Numbered from the stretch's first letter, positions 34,901 to 44,077 are shown. The stretch: DNA of 64,000 nucleotides from Peribacillus simplex (GCF_030123325.1 NZ_CP126106.1:2446001-2510000), one strand, 5' to 3'. A program made the numbers and translations. The notes: generated from the sequence alone by a model not told the origin.

Positions 34901-36198
34901 TGACAAAACCAATTTGGATAAAACATGCCGCTCAACTTGCAACCCTTACCTCTGATAGGAAAGGTCCTCGTTCCAAAGAGGCAATGTCAGAGCTTGGGTT
35001 GATTGAAGATGGAAGTATATGGATGGAATCTGGTTTGATCCAAGCGGTCGGTACGACCAAAGAATTGGAAGAACTCTATGCAGATAGAATGCATGAAGCT
35101 GAAGTCTTTGATGCAACTGGTCATTTGGTGACACCTGGGCTAGTTGACCCACATACGCATGTTGTATATGGCGGGAGTCGGGAACGTGAATTTGAAATGC
35201 GTCTGGAAGGCGCAACATATATGGACATTATGAACGCAGGTGGGGGCATTCATGCTACCACCCGCATGACAAGGGAAGCAAGTGAAGAAGAATTGATGGA
35301 GCAAACCATGCGACGACTTGATTCGTTTCTCGCTCATGGTGTGACTACAGTAGAAGGTAAAAGCGGTTATGGAATGAATTTGGAAACCGAATTGAAACAG
35401 TTGCGGGTGATGAAGAAGTTACAGGAAGATCATCCGATTGATCTGGTTCCTACTTTTATGGGTGCCCATGCGGTTCCAAAGGATTACAAAGGCCGTGAGG
35501 ATGAATTTGTCGATCATCTGATTAATGATATGCTTCCAATCGTCTCAGAAGAAAAGCTTGCAGAATTCAATGATGTCTTTTGTGAAAAGGGGGTTTTTAC
35601 CCCTGAACAATCAGAGCGGATTTTAAATGCGGGGAAAAAGTACGGCTTGATCCCTAAAATTCATGCTGATGAAATTGAGCCATACGGTGGAGCTGAATTA
35701 GCTGCGAAGATAGGAGCCATTTCAGCTGAGCATTTGTTAAAAGCTTCCGATGAGGGGATTACTGCTATGGCGAAATCAGGCACCATTGCCTGTTTGCTTC
35801 CAGCTACCGCCTTGTATTTACGAGAAGAAGCGGCCCCTGGACGACGAATGGTTGATGAAGGTGTGGCTGTTGCCATTTCGACCGATTGCAATCCCGGATC
35901 TTCGCCGACGACATCCATGCCGCTTGTCATGAACCTGGCATGCATTTCGATGCGGCTTACCCCTGCAGAAGCTCTGACGGCGGCGACATACAATGCTGCT
36001 TGTGCAATCAACAGGCAAGAAAGGGTCGGATCGCTTGAAGTCGGAAAACAAGCGGATGTCGTTTTATGGAATGTTGAAAACTATCAGGAGTTGCAATATT
36101 TATTTGGAGTCAATCACGTTAAGTCTGTTTGGAAAAATGGTGTGCAAGTAGTGAATGATAAAGTGAAGACTGATTCCAAAAGCCTGACTGGTCTATAA
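34900..36198 (+). CDS. hutI: Imidazolonepropionase
   Basis: A 432-residue amidohydrolase that opens imidazolone propionate to N-formimino-glutamate. Metal ligands are visible in DPHTHVVYGG (about residues 82-91), KIHADEIEPYGG near 250 and STDCNPGSSP near 325, in the order expected for HutI. Translation is coupled to hutU by the overlapping TAATG. Its presence argues that the pathway runs through true urocanate to glutamate. No formiminoglutamase gene is present in the window. Confidence 0.92.
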   Translation: MTKPIWIKHAAQLATLTSDRKGPRSKEAMSELGLIEDGSIWMESGLIQAVGTTKELEELYADRMHEAEVFDATGHLVTPGLVDPHTHVVYGGSREREFEMRLEGATYMDIMNAGGGIHATTRMTREASEEELMEQTMRRLDSFLAHGVTTVEGKSGYGMNLETELKQLRVMKKLQEDHPIDLVPTFMGAHAVPKDYKGREDEFVDHLINDMLPIVSEEKLAEFNDVFCEKGVFTPEQSERILNAGKKYGLIPKIHADEIEPYGGAELAAKIGAISAEHLLKASDEGITAMAKSGTIACLLPATALYLREEAAPGRRMVDEGVAVAISTDCNPGSSPTTSMPLVMNLACISMRLTPAEALTAATYNAACAINRQERVGSLEVGKQADVVLWNVENYQELQYLFGVNHVKSVWKNGVQVVNDKVKTDSKSLTGL

Positions 36199-36291
36199 AA
36201 TTCACTAAAAGAAGAGAGGCTATACCCATCGACCCATCATTAGGTTGACCGGATCTCTCATGAAACGCCCATATAATGAACTTCTATCTAT

Positions 36292-36350
36292 GTATCAGGA
36301 GCCTCTTTATATCCGCTGGAATTTTGGCGGATGTAAAAAGGCTTTGATAC
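36292..36350. repeat. Long imperfect hairpin after hutI
   Basis: Three nested paired segments (36292-36297/36345-36350; 36302-36310/36333-36341; 36311-36316/36327-36332) make a 59-nt hairpin with a 10-nt loop. It could be a terminator without a U-tract or an old repeat. The rest of 36199-36679 holds no gene that I recognise. Confidence 0.45.
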
Positions 36351-36679
36351 GTACAACCTGATCTAACAGTATTCCAAGTTGTCAAAGCAAGAAATGTATC
36401 TGATATTTCAGTTGCACTGGTATTTATGCTTCTACCTATGGTGGATTGCCTGCTGATGGGTTTTTTAAAATTTTACTAGAATTTGGCCAGTATCCGATTG
36501 TCATGCAAATTGATTTTTTCTGTCTTGATCAGAGCTTCTCTATGGGGGGTGAAACAGTCAAGACCAGGGTATTCATGGCGGTATAATGCAGACTAGATTT
36601 AGGGTTTTAAGATAACTGTTTTTATGTTTTAAAATCAGTCAGTATTGCTGCTCTCTAACAAACATCAAGGAGTGATTAC

Positions 36680-38002
36680 ATGTTGAGAAATAACTATCGT
36701 TATTTTATCATTTTTATGATCATTGTTATTACAATCATAAATTATATTGATAGAGGTGCACTTTCATATGCCCAAGCTGAAATAATCAAGGAGTTCAATT
36801 TAGATCCAGTAAGTTGGGGGGCGATCCTGGGGTATTTTGGATATGGATATATATTCGGTGCACTATTTGGTGGGGCTTTAGCAGATAAGAAAGGTCCTAA
36901 ATTCATGTGGATCATTGCCGGAACGACATGGTCTTTTTTTGAAATTGGGACAATATTCGCAGGTCACATAGGTGCAGCATTATTTGGAGGCTCTGCCTTG
37001 GCAGGATTTGCGGTGTTTCGTGTATTATTTGGTTTAGCTGAGGGACCTACATTATCAACGATGAACAAAACGATGGCAAACTGGGTATCTCCTAAAGAAA
37101 AAGGGTTTGCTGTAGCGCTTGGATTAGTTGGAACGCCAATTGGAGCATTAATTACTGCACCCGTCGTAGTAGGTCTTCTAACATACACTAACTGGAAAGT
37201 AACATTTGTTATTCTCGGTATATTAGGCTTTATTTGGGTAGCAATTTGGAACAAGGTATTTACAAACTTACCTGAAGATCATCCAAGAGTCTCGAAAACC
37301 GAGCTAGAAGAAATTCGAAGTGCAGATATTTTAATAAAAGGTGAGACGAAATTAGACGAACAAATAAATGTACCATGGTACCATTTTTTTAAAAACCCTA
37401 CGTTAGTATTTAATGCAATTGGATATTTTGCCTTTTTATATGTAAATATTTTATTACTTACATGGACACCCAAATATTTGCAAGATGAATTTAATTATTC
37501 ACTTTCTTCTCTTTCATATATTGGCATGATTCCCTGGGTAGGAGCTATTATCACTGGATTATTAGGTGGTAAAATCTCGGATATATTACGTAGAAAAACA
37601 GGGAATTTACGTATTGCCAGATCTTGGTTCACAGTAGTCTCCTTATTTTGTACAGCTGTATGTTTTATGTTGATTCCGACTGTCGATAGTGCGGCGGCCG
37701 TACTTGCTTTAATGTGTATAGGAAATGCCTTTAATTATTTACCGAATTCCATTTATTGGATCGTGGTTCTGGATACAGAACCGAATAAAGCTGGAACATT
37801 TGGCGGGGTAACTCATTTCATTGCCAATCTGGCTACCATTATTGCCCCTACCTTGACAGGAAGTCTTGTCGCCATATATGGATATAATGCCATGTTTATT
37901 GCAGCATCAATAGCCGTCACGATTGGCATGATAGCCATGGTTTTCGTGAAGCCTGGCAAGCAAGGAAACTCATCGGAAACCACCAATAATATGGTTAGCT
38001 AA
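36680..38002 (+). CDS. MFS transporter, ACS type
   Basis: A 440-residue, 12-helix carrier with the ACS pattern: MIIVITIINYIDRGALSYAQ in helix 1, GGALADKKGPKFMWI in loop 2-3, and FRVLFGLAEGPTLSTMNKTMANW. AAGGAGTGATTAC precedes the ATG. It lies between hutI and the lyase gene in the same orientation and probably imports a substrate of this catabolic locus. Relatives carry hexuronates, glucarate and other organic anions. Confidence 0.85.
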   Translation: MLRNNYRYFIIFMIIVITIINYIDRGALSYAQAEIIKEFNLDPVSWGAILGYFGYGYIFGALFGGALADKKGPKFMWIIAGTTWSFFEIGTIFAGHIGAALFGGSALAGFAVFRVLFGLAEGPTLSTMNKTMANWVSPKEKGFAVALGLVGTPIGALITAPVVVGLLTYTNWKVTFVILGILGFIWVAIWNKVFTNLPEDHPRVSKTELEEIRSADILIKGETKLDEQINVPWYHFFKNPTLVFNAIGYFAFLYVNILLLTWTPKYLQDEFNYSLSSLSYIGMIPWVGAIITGLLGGKISDILRRKTGNLRIARSWFTVVSLFCTAVCFMLIPTVDSAAAVLALMCIGNAFNYLPNSIYWIVVLDTEPNKAGTFGGVTHFIANLATIIAPTLTGSLVAIYGYNAMFIAASIAVTIGMIAMVFVKPGKQGNSSETTNNMVS

Positions 38003-38191
38003 GATAAGGCATAAATGGATTTATATTGATTACGGATTATGTATTTCACTTTCAGAAGAAATTTACAAGAGGAGCATCCGATGCCTGAATCGCCTTTAAG
38101 AATCACTAAAAAAGATAAGGGCTTGATCTTCCATTTCACCAGATGAATTAGGCTTTTAGAAGTATTTATCCACATGTAATGGTGTTGAATA

Positions 38192-38216
38192 GTAGGATGG
38201 TGTTTTATCATCCTAC
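38192..38216. repeat. Small inverted repeat
   Basis: GTAGGATG (38192-38199) pairs with CATCCTAC (38209-38216). No U-tract. A cre-like but one base short motif, TGAAAGCGTTTCA, follows at 38262-38274. Confidence 0.35.
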
Positions 38217-38313
38217 CCATTGGCAGCGTTCAATGCTTTACTGCTTTACAGTGAAATTAAATGAAAGCGTTTCAGGAAATCGGGAAATTAATCTTCCATG
38301 TGGAGGGAATTTT

Positions 38314-38466
38314 ATGTGGGTAATCACTATCCATTCGAAAAATGGCATAAAAATGTTTGAGTTTACCACAGAAAAGGAAGCTAGGGATAAACTTGAGGGA
38401 ATAGAAGGCTGTAAAATCCTTAGTGAAGTCATTTATTTCAATGATAAACAATTGATCGAATCCTAA
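38314..38466 (+). CDS. Small conserved-looking protein, 50 aa
   Basis: The predicted protein MWVITIHSKNGIKMFEFTTE, continuing with EKEARDKLEGIEGCKIL and ending in a short strand, looks like one small alpha/beta domain. GGAGGG is 6 nt before the ATG. The open frame extends further upstream but without a ribosome site. It has normal codon use and no known motif. I believe it is a real gene; function unknown. Confidence 0.55.
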   Translation: MWVITIHSKNGIKMFEFTTEKEARDKLEGIEGCKILSEVIYFNDKQLIES

Positions 38467-38779
38467 AACTATATGTTCCATAATGAAATAGAAATTAAAT
38501 AGTATAATGGTTGAAATAAATCATAAAAAGATTACTATTTCATAATATTCTTTGCTGAATTTTAGTACTAGTCTCAACCATAAAATGAAAACTACCTGTA
38601 AGTGCTAGTTGTCTAACATGCATGCAGATGTACATTCCTTGTTGGGAAGGTCAGTAAAATGTCATCATTTAGTGTGTACTGAAATCCATTCATATAATTT
38701 CAGGTTCAATACCGGAGTATGGCAGTAAAATTTTTTTCGATCCATAAATCTGATAAATCAAAAAAATGGAGGGAATTCT
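38467..38779. other. Intergenic region
   Basis: AT-rich, no gene or clear operator seen. It presumably carries the promoter for the transporter-lyase unit. Confidence 0.3.
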
Positions 38780-40165
38780 TTGAACGAACAAAAATACACT
38801 ATTGACGATGCCCCATTTAACAAGTTTCATTTTCGAATTGCAGGACTTACATTCGGTTCAAGCTTCTGTGATGGCTATTCACTTGGGATCATCGCGATGG
38901 CCCTTACAGTATTCGGGCCTCAAATGAATATGAATGCGATGTGGACAGGACTGATCGGCAGTTCTGCTTTAATCGGTCTCTTTGCAGGATCTTTAATACT
39001 TGGAAGACTTTCCGATCGTGTAGGCAGACAGAAAATCTTTCTCGTAAACTTTTTACTTATTACGGTAGCTACTATTTTACAATTTTTTGTCAGCAGTCCA
39101 GAACAGCTTTTTATTTTACGGTTGCTAATCGGTTTTGGACTTGGAGGAGATTACGCTGTCGGTACTACTTTACTCGCCGAGTTTTCACCAAAAAAGTATC
39201 GCTCCTCGCTCCTCGCGTCCATAAACGTAGTATGGACGCTTGGATATGTAGCATCAAACTTTGTTGGTCATTACCTGGGACAGGGTGGTTCAGACTCATG
39301 GCGTTGGATGCTTGTCAGTGCTGCCATTCCAGCTATAGTGGTTTTAATCTTAAGAATAGGAACGCCCGAATCACCAAGATGGCTTGTCAGCATGGGACGT
39401 GTCGAAGAAGCTCGCCAGATTGTAAAAAAACACCTTGGACCGAACGTTGAAATGGGAGAAATGACGGCTGGCACTGAAAACCAAAAGACTTTAGGGTTTC
39501 GTGGACTTTTCAGTAAAAAGCTTCGTAAGCGCATGGCTTTTGGTGGAATATTCAAATTAACTCTTGTTATTCCGTACTTTGCTATTTATACTTTCCTGCC
39601 GTCCATACTAAGTACAATGGGTTTTGAACAAAACTTTTTTGCCGATACGATGCTGAATCTATTCTTGCTTGTTGGGGCAATTGTTGGTCTTTGGTTGCTT
39701 GCAAAATTTTCTCGTAGAGGATTTACCATCGGGGCATTTACAATCCTTACAGTTTCATTGTTTTCACTCAGCTTCTTACACAATAGTTCTCAATTCTTAA
39801 TGTTGATTGCCTTTTTGATCTTTACTTTTTTCATGTCGGCAGCATCGAACCTTACATTAGTATACCCAGCCGAGCTTTTTCCAACTGAGATTCGTGGATC
39901 GGGAATAGGTATGGTTACGGCAATTAGTCGAATTGGTTCTGCGATTGGAACATTTCTGCTGCCTGTTTCTTTAAGTTCATTTGGATTAAGTGCCTCAATG
40001 GCAGGAATGGCAGCCATTCTGCTGGTCGGATTGATCGTATCGATCGCTTGGGCACCTGAGACAAAATCGCTTTCCCTTAATGATGCCAGTAATCCTTTAC
40101 TTGAAGCGGGGCACCTTCCGAAGGAAACCGATATTCCCTTTACAAAAAATGAAAAAATAACATAA
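38780..40165 (+). CDS. MFS metabolite:H+ symporter (sugar-porter/OCT-like subgroup)
   Basis: A 461-residue, 12-helix carrier of the SP/AAHS/NiaP-like branch: GRLSDRVGRQKIF in loop 2-3, RLLIGFGLGGDYAVGTTLLAEF in helix 4, PESPRWLVSMGRVEEA before helix 7, and YPAELFPTEIRGSGIG in the second half. This branch includes transporters for nicotinate, aromatic acids, carnitine-like cations and, in animals, ergothioneine. The start is TTG with TGGAGGGAA upstream. It is 77 bp before the lyase gene and is its likely uptake system. Confidence 0.85.
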   Translation: MNEQKYTIDDAPFNKFHFRIAGLTFGSSFCDGYSLGIIAMALTVFGPQMNMNAMWTGLIGSSALIGLFAGSLILGRLSDRVGRQKIFLVNFLLITVATILQFFVSSPEQLFILRLLIGFGLGGDYAVGTTLLAEFSPKKYRSSLLASINVVWTLGYVASNFVGHYLGQGGSDSWRWMLVSAAIPAIVVLILRIGTPESPRWLVSMGRVEEARQIVKKHLGPNVEMGEMTAGTENQKTLGFRGLFSKKLRKRMAFGGIFKLTLVIPYFAIYTFLPSILSTMGFEQNFFADTMLNLFLLVGAIVGLWLLAKFSRRGFTIGAFTILTVSLFSLSFLHNSSQFLMLIAFLIFTFFMSAASNLTLVYPAELFPTEIRGSGIGMVTAISRIGSAIGTFLLPVSLSSFGLSASMAGMAAILLVGLIVSIAWAPETKSLSLNDASNPLLEAGHLPKETDIPFTKNEKIT

Positions 40166-40242
40166 GATTAAAAGCAATAAATGAGAAGGACCAAAACTTT
40201 TTTCTCCTTCTTGATGAGTCATATGAGAGGAGATGTGTAAGG

Positions 40243-41802
40243 ATGACAACTACAGTTTGTTCACATCCTATGGATATTAAAGAGGTGGCACTAGGGGATG
40301 GCGCCATCTCGATCCAAGAGGTAATTGCGGTTGCAAGATATGGTGCAAAAGTTACTTTCACTGAGACATATTGTGAAAGGGTAAATAAATCGCGAAACTT
40401 AATAGAAAAGTTTTTAGATGATAATAGATTGATTTACGGTGTAACGACTGGTTTTGGCAGTAATATGACAGAAGTGATTTCTCCACAGGACGCAGAAACC
40501 CTTCAACGGAATATTGTTCGTTCACATGCTGTTTCAGTAGGGGAAACCCTTGAAAAAGAAGTCGTTAGAGCCATTCAATTGATGATCCTTGTGAATTTGG
40601 GCCAGGGTTATTCAGGAGTCCGTTTACAAGTTTTAAAGCTGATCGCTTCACTGTTAAATCACGATATACTTCCCTATGTTCCAGGTGAGGGGTCTGTGGG
40701 GTATCTGTCTCCTGAAGCGCACATGTCCTTATTGGTGATCGGGGAGGGGCAAGCGTGGTACAACGATGAGCTTCTCCCGGGAAAGGATGCGTTAGCGCAA
40801 TCTGGATTGAAGCCAGTTACGCTTGGGTGTAAAGAAGGACTGGCTCTTATAAGCGGAACTCCTTCCGTCACTGCGATGGCCGTTCTGGCTTTATACAATA
40901 GCATGCAAGCAGCGAAAACCGCGGACATTACGGGAGCTATTTCCTTAGAAGTGCTAAAAGGGACAATAAAAGCATTTGATCCCCGTCCCCATGGATTGAA
41001 AAAACATGAGGAACAGGCAAAGACAGCCAGAAATGTAACAAGGATTCTTGAAGGTAGCCAGATCATTGATACATACAAGGATCATAGATTACAAGATGCA
41101 CTTAGTTTACGATGCATTCCACAAGCCCATGGAGCGATAAAAAGAGTATTGAAAGACGCTGCAGTTTCGATTGAGAATGAAATGAATTCCGTAAGTGACA
41201 ATCCTCTGATCTTTCCGGAAGAGGAAGATGGAATGGCACTAATGGCTGGAAATTTTGATGGTTCATTTGTTGGGATATACGCGGATGCGATGTCCATAGC
41301 GCTAGCAAACTTAGCAAAAATAACAGAACGCAGAATTGATCGGCTTGTAAACCATCACCTTAGTGAATTACCTAATTTCTTAGTGGTTAACCCAGGGTTA
41401 AATAGTGGCTACATGATTCCACAATATACAGCTGCCGGGCTACTAAACGAAATCAGGGTGCTCTCGCATCCAGCCACTATAGATAATATCCCTACATGCG
41501 CAAATCAAGAAGACGTGATAAGTTTTGCCTATTTCGCTTCGAAGAAAGCGTATCGGATTTCGAAGAAACTTGAATATATTTTAGCCATTGAACTGATGAC
41601 GGCAACGCAAGCAATGGATTTTCATCTGCCATTGAAACCGTCACCGGTCACGGAGGGGGTATATCAGTTAGTTAGGAGCGAAGTCCCGATGGTTGAAGAA
41701 GATCGCTTTTTCCATCCTGACATTGAAGCGGTTTATCGGCAAATTCATGAAGGAGAAATAGTGAAGCTCGTTGAAATGAAAATCGGGGAAATAGAGTTCT
41801 AA
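40243..41802 (+). CDS. HAL/PAL-family lyase lacking the MIO-forming Ala-Ser-Gly
   Basis: A 519-residue homologue of histidine ammonia-lyase. The fold motifs are kept: IYGVTTGFG (64-72), SLRCIPQAHGA (288-298), SDNPLIF (318-324), CANQEDVISF (419-428). Canonical enzymes have GS(V/L)GASGDLAPLAHM, whose Ala-Ser-Gly cyclises to the MIO electrophile. Here residues 150-161 read GSVGYLSPEAHM, so that triplet is missing. The Asn of the usual INGT motif is Ser (ISGT, 203-206) and NFHG is NFDG. A MIO-dependent attack on histidine is therefore unlikely. Ergothionase, a HAL-fold trimethylamine-lyase, is the precedent for elimination of a better leaving group. Confidence 0.85.
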   Translation: MTTTVCSHPMDIKEVALGDGAISIQEVIAVARYGAKVTFTETYCERVNKSRNLIEKFLDDNRLIYGVTTGFGSNMTEVISPQDAETLQRNIVRSHAVSVGETLEKEVVRAIQLMILVNLGQGYSGVRLQVLKLIASLLNHDILPYVPGEGSVGYLSPEAHMSLLVIGEGQAWYNDELLPGKDALAQSGLKPVTLGCKEGLALISGTPSVTAMAVLALYNSMQAAKTADITGAISLEVLKGTIKAFDPRPHGLKKHEEQAKTARNVTRILEGSQIIDTYKDHRLQDALSLRCIPQAHGAIKRVLKDAAVSIENEMNSVSDNPLIFPEEEDGMALMAGNFDGSFVGIYADAMSIALANLAKITERRIDRLVNHHLSELPNFLVVNPGLNSGYMIPQYTAAGLLNEIRVLSHPATIDNIPTCANQEDVISFAYFASKKAYRISKKLEYILAIELMTATQAMDFHLPLKPSPVTEGVYQLVRSEVPMVEEDRFFHPDIEAVYRQIHEGEIVKLVEMKIGEIEF

Positions 41803-41811
41803 AAACCATGT

Positions 41812-41859
41812 GGAAGCTGTTTTACTTTATTTTATAAGGTAAAGTGGCTTCCTTTTTTT
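41812..41859 (+). terminator. Rho-independent terminator of the lyase unit
   Basis: GGAAGC pairs with GCTTCC (41812-41817 with 41847-41852) with inner TTAC/GTAA pairing, then seven T. Confidence 0.8.
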
Positions 41860-41897
41860 AAAATGAAGGTTCATATTTAAAAGAGGAGGGATGTAAG

Positions 41898-43028
41898 ATG
41901 CACTATGATGTAATTGTAATTGGAGCTGGATCTATGGGAATGTCTTCAGGTTATTACCTTTCAAAAAAAGGACAAAAAGTATTATTATTGGATTCCTTTG
42001 CTCCTCCTCATAATAAGGGCAGCCATCACGGGGAAACAAGAATTATTAGACATGCTTATGGTGAAGGAAGGGAGTATGTTTCGTTGGCACTTAAAGCCCA
42101 AAAGCTATGGGGTGACTTGGAAAGAAATTCGGGGGAACAATTATTTCTTCCAACGGGGGTCCTGAATGCTGGAAGCGAAAATTCCACTTTCATTAATCAA
42201 GTGAAAGTGGGGGCAAAGGAATATGGTTTACCTATGGAAATCTTGGATTCACATGAAATTCATGATAGATGGCCTGGTATAACACTGCCAGAAGATTACA
42301 TTGGGTGCTATGAATCGACTTCGGGCGTGTTGAAAAGTGAAGAGTGCATAAGAGCGTATCAACAACTCGCGAATTCTAATGGTGCCGACATCATTGTAAA
42401 CAGTGAAGTAAGGAACATAGTAGTTCATGGTGATGGGGTCACGGTTATAACGGATGAACAGTCATTCCACTCAGAATCTTTAGTGGTTGCAGTTGGGGCA
42501 TGGGCCCCGAAAATACTGGCGATGTTAGATTTAAATCTGCCGCTAGAACCCATTAGAAAAACATTTGCTTGGTTTCATGCAAATGAAAAATTATATAATC
42601 ATAATGATTTTCCGGCTTTTTCTTTTGATACTTCAGTTGGTACATACTATGGCTTTCCTAGTATAAATGGTTCCGGATTGAAAATAGGGAGACATGATGG
42701 AGGAAACCTTATAAATCCTGATGGCTGTATTGAAGGGTTTGGTGATTTGGATGATGATGAGGGTGATTTGGTGAAGTTTTTACGGAAATATATGCCTGCC
42801 GATCAAAAAATGAAATATGGGAAAACTTGCATCTACACCATGACCCCTGATGAGCATTTCATAGTGGATAAACATCCTCATTATCCACACATTGCTATAG
42901 CAGCGGGTTTCTCTGGACACGGTTTTAAATTCAGCAGTGTCATGGGTGAAATTTTGAGTGACTTGATTATCTCCGGTACTAGCCAGGAAGATATTTCATT
43001 GTTTTCGATTAATCGATTCAATAATTGA
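41898..43028 (+). CDS. Monomeric sarcosine oxidase / N-methyl amino acid oxidase family flavoenzyme
   Basis: A 376-residue flavoprotein with an N-terminal dinucleotide motif (VIGAGSMGMSSGYYLSKKGQ), the MSOX-type GSHHGETRIIRHAYGEGREY (41-60) and CIYTMTPDEHFIVD. Its Cys311 aligns with the cysteine that carries covalent FAD in monomeric sarcosine oxidase and N-methyltryptophan oxidase. Such enzymes demethylate secondary N-methyl amino acids, giving formaldehyde and H2O2. Separated from the lyase gene by a terminator but in the same orientation. An N-methyl substrate fits the idea that this locus handles N-methylated histidine derivatives. Confidence 0.85.
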   Translation: MHYDVIVIGAGSMGMSSGYYLSKKGQKVLLLDSFAPPHNKGSHHGETRIIRHAYGEGREYVSLALKAQKLWGDLERNSGEQLFLPTGVLNAGSENSTFINQVKVGAKEYGLPMEILDSHEIHDRWPGITLPEDYIGCYESTSGVLKSEECIRAYQQLANSNGADIIVNSEVRNIVVHGDGVTVITDEQSFHSESLVVAVGAWAPKILAMLDLNLPLEPIRKTFAWFHANEKLYNHNDFPAFSFDTSVGTYYGFPSINGSGLKIGRHDGGNLINPDGCIEGFGDLDDDEGDLVKFLRKYMPADQKMKYGKTCIYTMTPDEHFIVDKHPHYPHIAIAAGFSGHGFKFSSVMGEILSDLIISGTSQEDISLFSINRFNN

Positions 43029-43059
43029 ATGTCATAATATTTTAATGCTCTAATCATGG

Positions 43060-43097
43060 CCGTTGCTTTCTTCCAAAGGAAACAACGGTTCTTTTTA
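43060..43097 (+). terminator. Terminator of the flavoenzyme gene
   Basis: CCGTTG...TTC pairs imperfectly with GGAAACAACGG and is followed by CTTTTTATT. Confidence 0.7.
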
Positions 43098-43161
43098 TTG
43101 CTTATATTTATTAAGGGCTTTTCTTGAATCCAACTTTAATGTCAGGTTATCTAACAAAGTA

Positions 43162-43233
43162 TTGTCGAAATAATTAGAATATGATAGAATGAGAATATTC
43201 CGAAATACGAAACTGGAATTCCGAATTTCGGAA
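43162..43233 (+). promoter_or_regulatory. pxp operon promoter with tandem operators
   Basis: TTGTCG (43162-43167), 17 nt, TAGAAT (43185-43190) gives a start near 43197. A perfect palindrome TTCCGAA-T-TTCGGAA lies at 43219-43233, and a degenerate copy TTCCGAAATACGAA starts 21 bp earlier at 43198. Two turns apart at and just after the start point, they suit a repressor; an IclR-family protein of the KipR kind is the natural candidate. Confidence 0.65.
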
Positions 43234-43318
43234 CTTATAGTGATGAGTGAATGAAAGAGTACCTACATATTCATATGGATTATTTACTGAAATTTTCGTT
43301 AATAAAGGAGAGGATCGT

Positions 43319-44077
43319 ATGAACACGGTTGATTTGAATTGTGATTTAGGAGAAAGTTTTGGCGCTTACCGTATTGGTAATGATCAAGAGATTTTGGATT
43401 ATGTAACATCTGTCAATGTAGCTTGTGGATTCCACGCTGGTGATCCGACAGTCATGAGAAAAACGGTTCAGCTTGCTTTAGGGAAAAATGTCAAAATCGG
43501 AGCCCACCCAGGTTTACAGGATTTAATAGGATTTGGCAGGCGCAATATGAATATTTCACCACAGGAAGCTTATGATATTGTCGTCTATCAAATTGGTGCA
43601 TTAAATGGCTTTCTGCAATCCGAAGGCGGAAGTATGCAGCATGTGAAACCGCATGGGGCTTTGTACAATATGGCCGCAAAGAACAAAGAGTTATCCATGG
43701 CCATTGCCGAAGCTGTATATAAAGTGAATCCCGAGCTTATCTTATTTGGTTTGTCGGGCAGTGAATTAATACGTGCCGGACAGGCTATCGGATTGCAAAC
43801 CGGGAGTGAAGTATTTGCCGATCGTACCTACCAACATGACGGTTCATTGACTTCCCGATTGGAAAAGGACGCAATGATCGAAAACGATGATGATGCCGTT
43901 GCGCAAGTCATTCGCATGGTGAAGGAAGGGAAGGTTCTGTCCCAACAAGGCACAGATGTGGCTTTAAAAGCAGATACTGTTTGTATTCACGGGGACGGAA
44001 CACATGCTTTATCCTTTGCTCGGCATGTTAAAAAGTCTTTAGAATTATCTGAAATAACAGTCAAGTCCTTTTCTTGA
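43319..44077 (+). CDS. pxpA: 5-oxoprolinase subunit A (LamB/YcsF family)
   Basis: A 252-residue protein starting MNTVDLNCDLGESFGAYRIG and containing VNVACGFHAGDPTVMRKTV and HVKPHGALYN, diagnostic of LamB/YcsF proteins. With PxpB and PxpC it hydrolyses 5-oxoproline (pyroglutamate) to glutamate using ATP. AAAGGAGAGG sets the start at 43319. First gene of pxpA-ycsG-ycsI-pxpB-pxpC, the same order as ycsF-ycsG-ycsI-kipI-kipA in B. subtilis. Confidence 0.92.
   Translation: MNTVDLNCDLGESFGAYRIGNDQEILDYVTSVNVACGFHAGDPTVMRKTVQLALGKNVKIGAHPGLQDLIGFGRRNMNISPQEAYDIVVYQIGALNGFLQSEGGSMQHVKPHGALYNMAAKNKELSMAIAEAVYKVNPELILFGLSGSELIRAGQAIGLQTGSEVFADRTYQHDGSLTSRLEKDAMIENDDDAVAQVIRMVKEGKVLSQQGTDVALKADTVCIHGDGTHALSFARHVKKSLELSEITVKSFS

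Noticed and set aside
38262..38274. TGAAAGCGTTTCA as a CcpA cre site
   Set aside because: It is one base shorter than the 14-nt cre core and fails two consensus positions.
40243..41802. Plain annotation as histidine ammonia-lyase hutH
   Set aside because: The Ala-Ser-Gly needed for the MIO cofactor is absent, so only a family-level call is justified.
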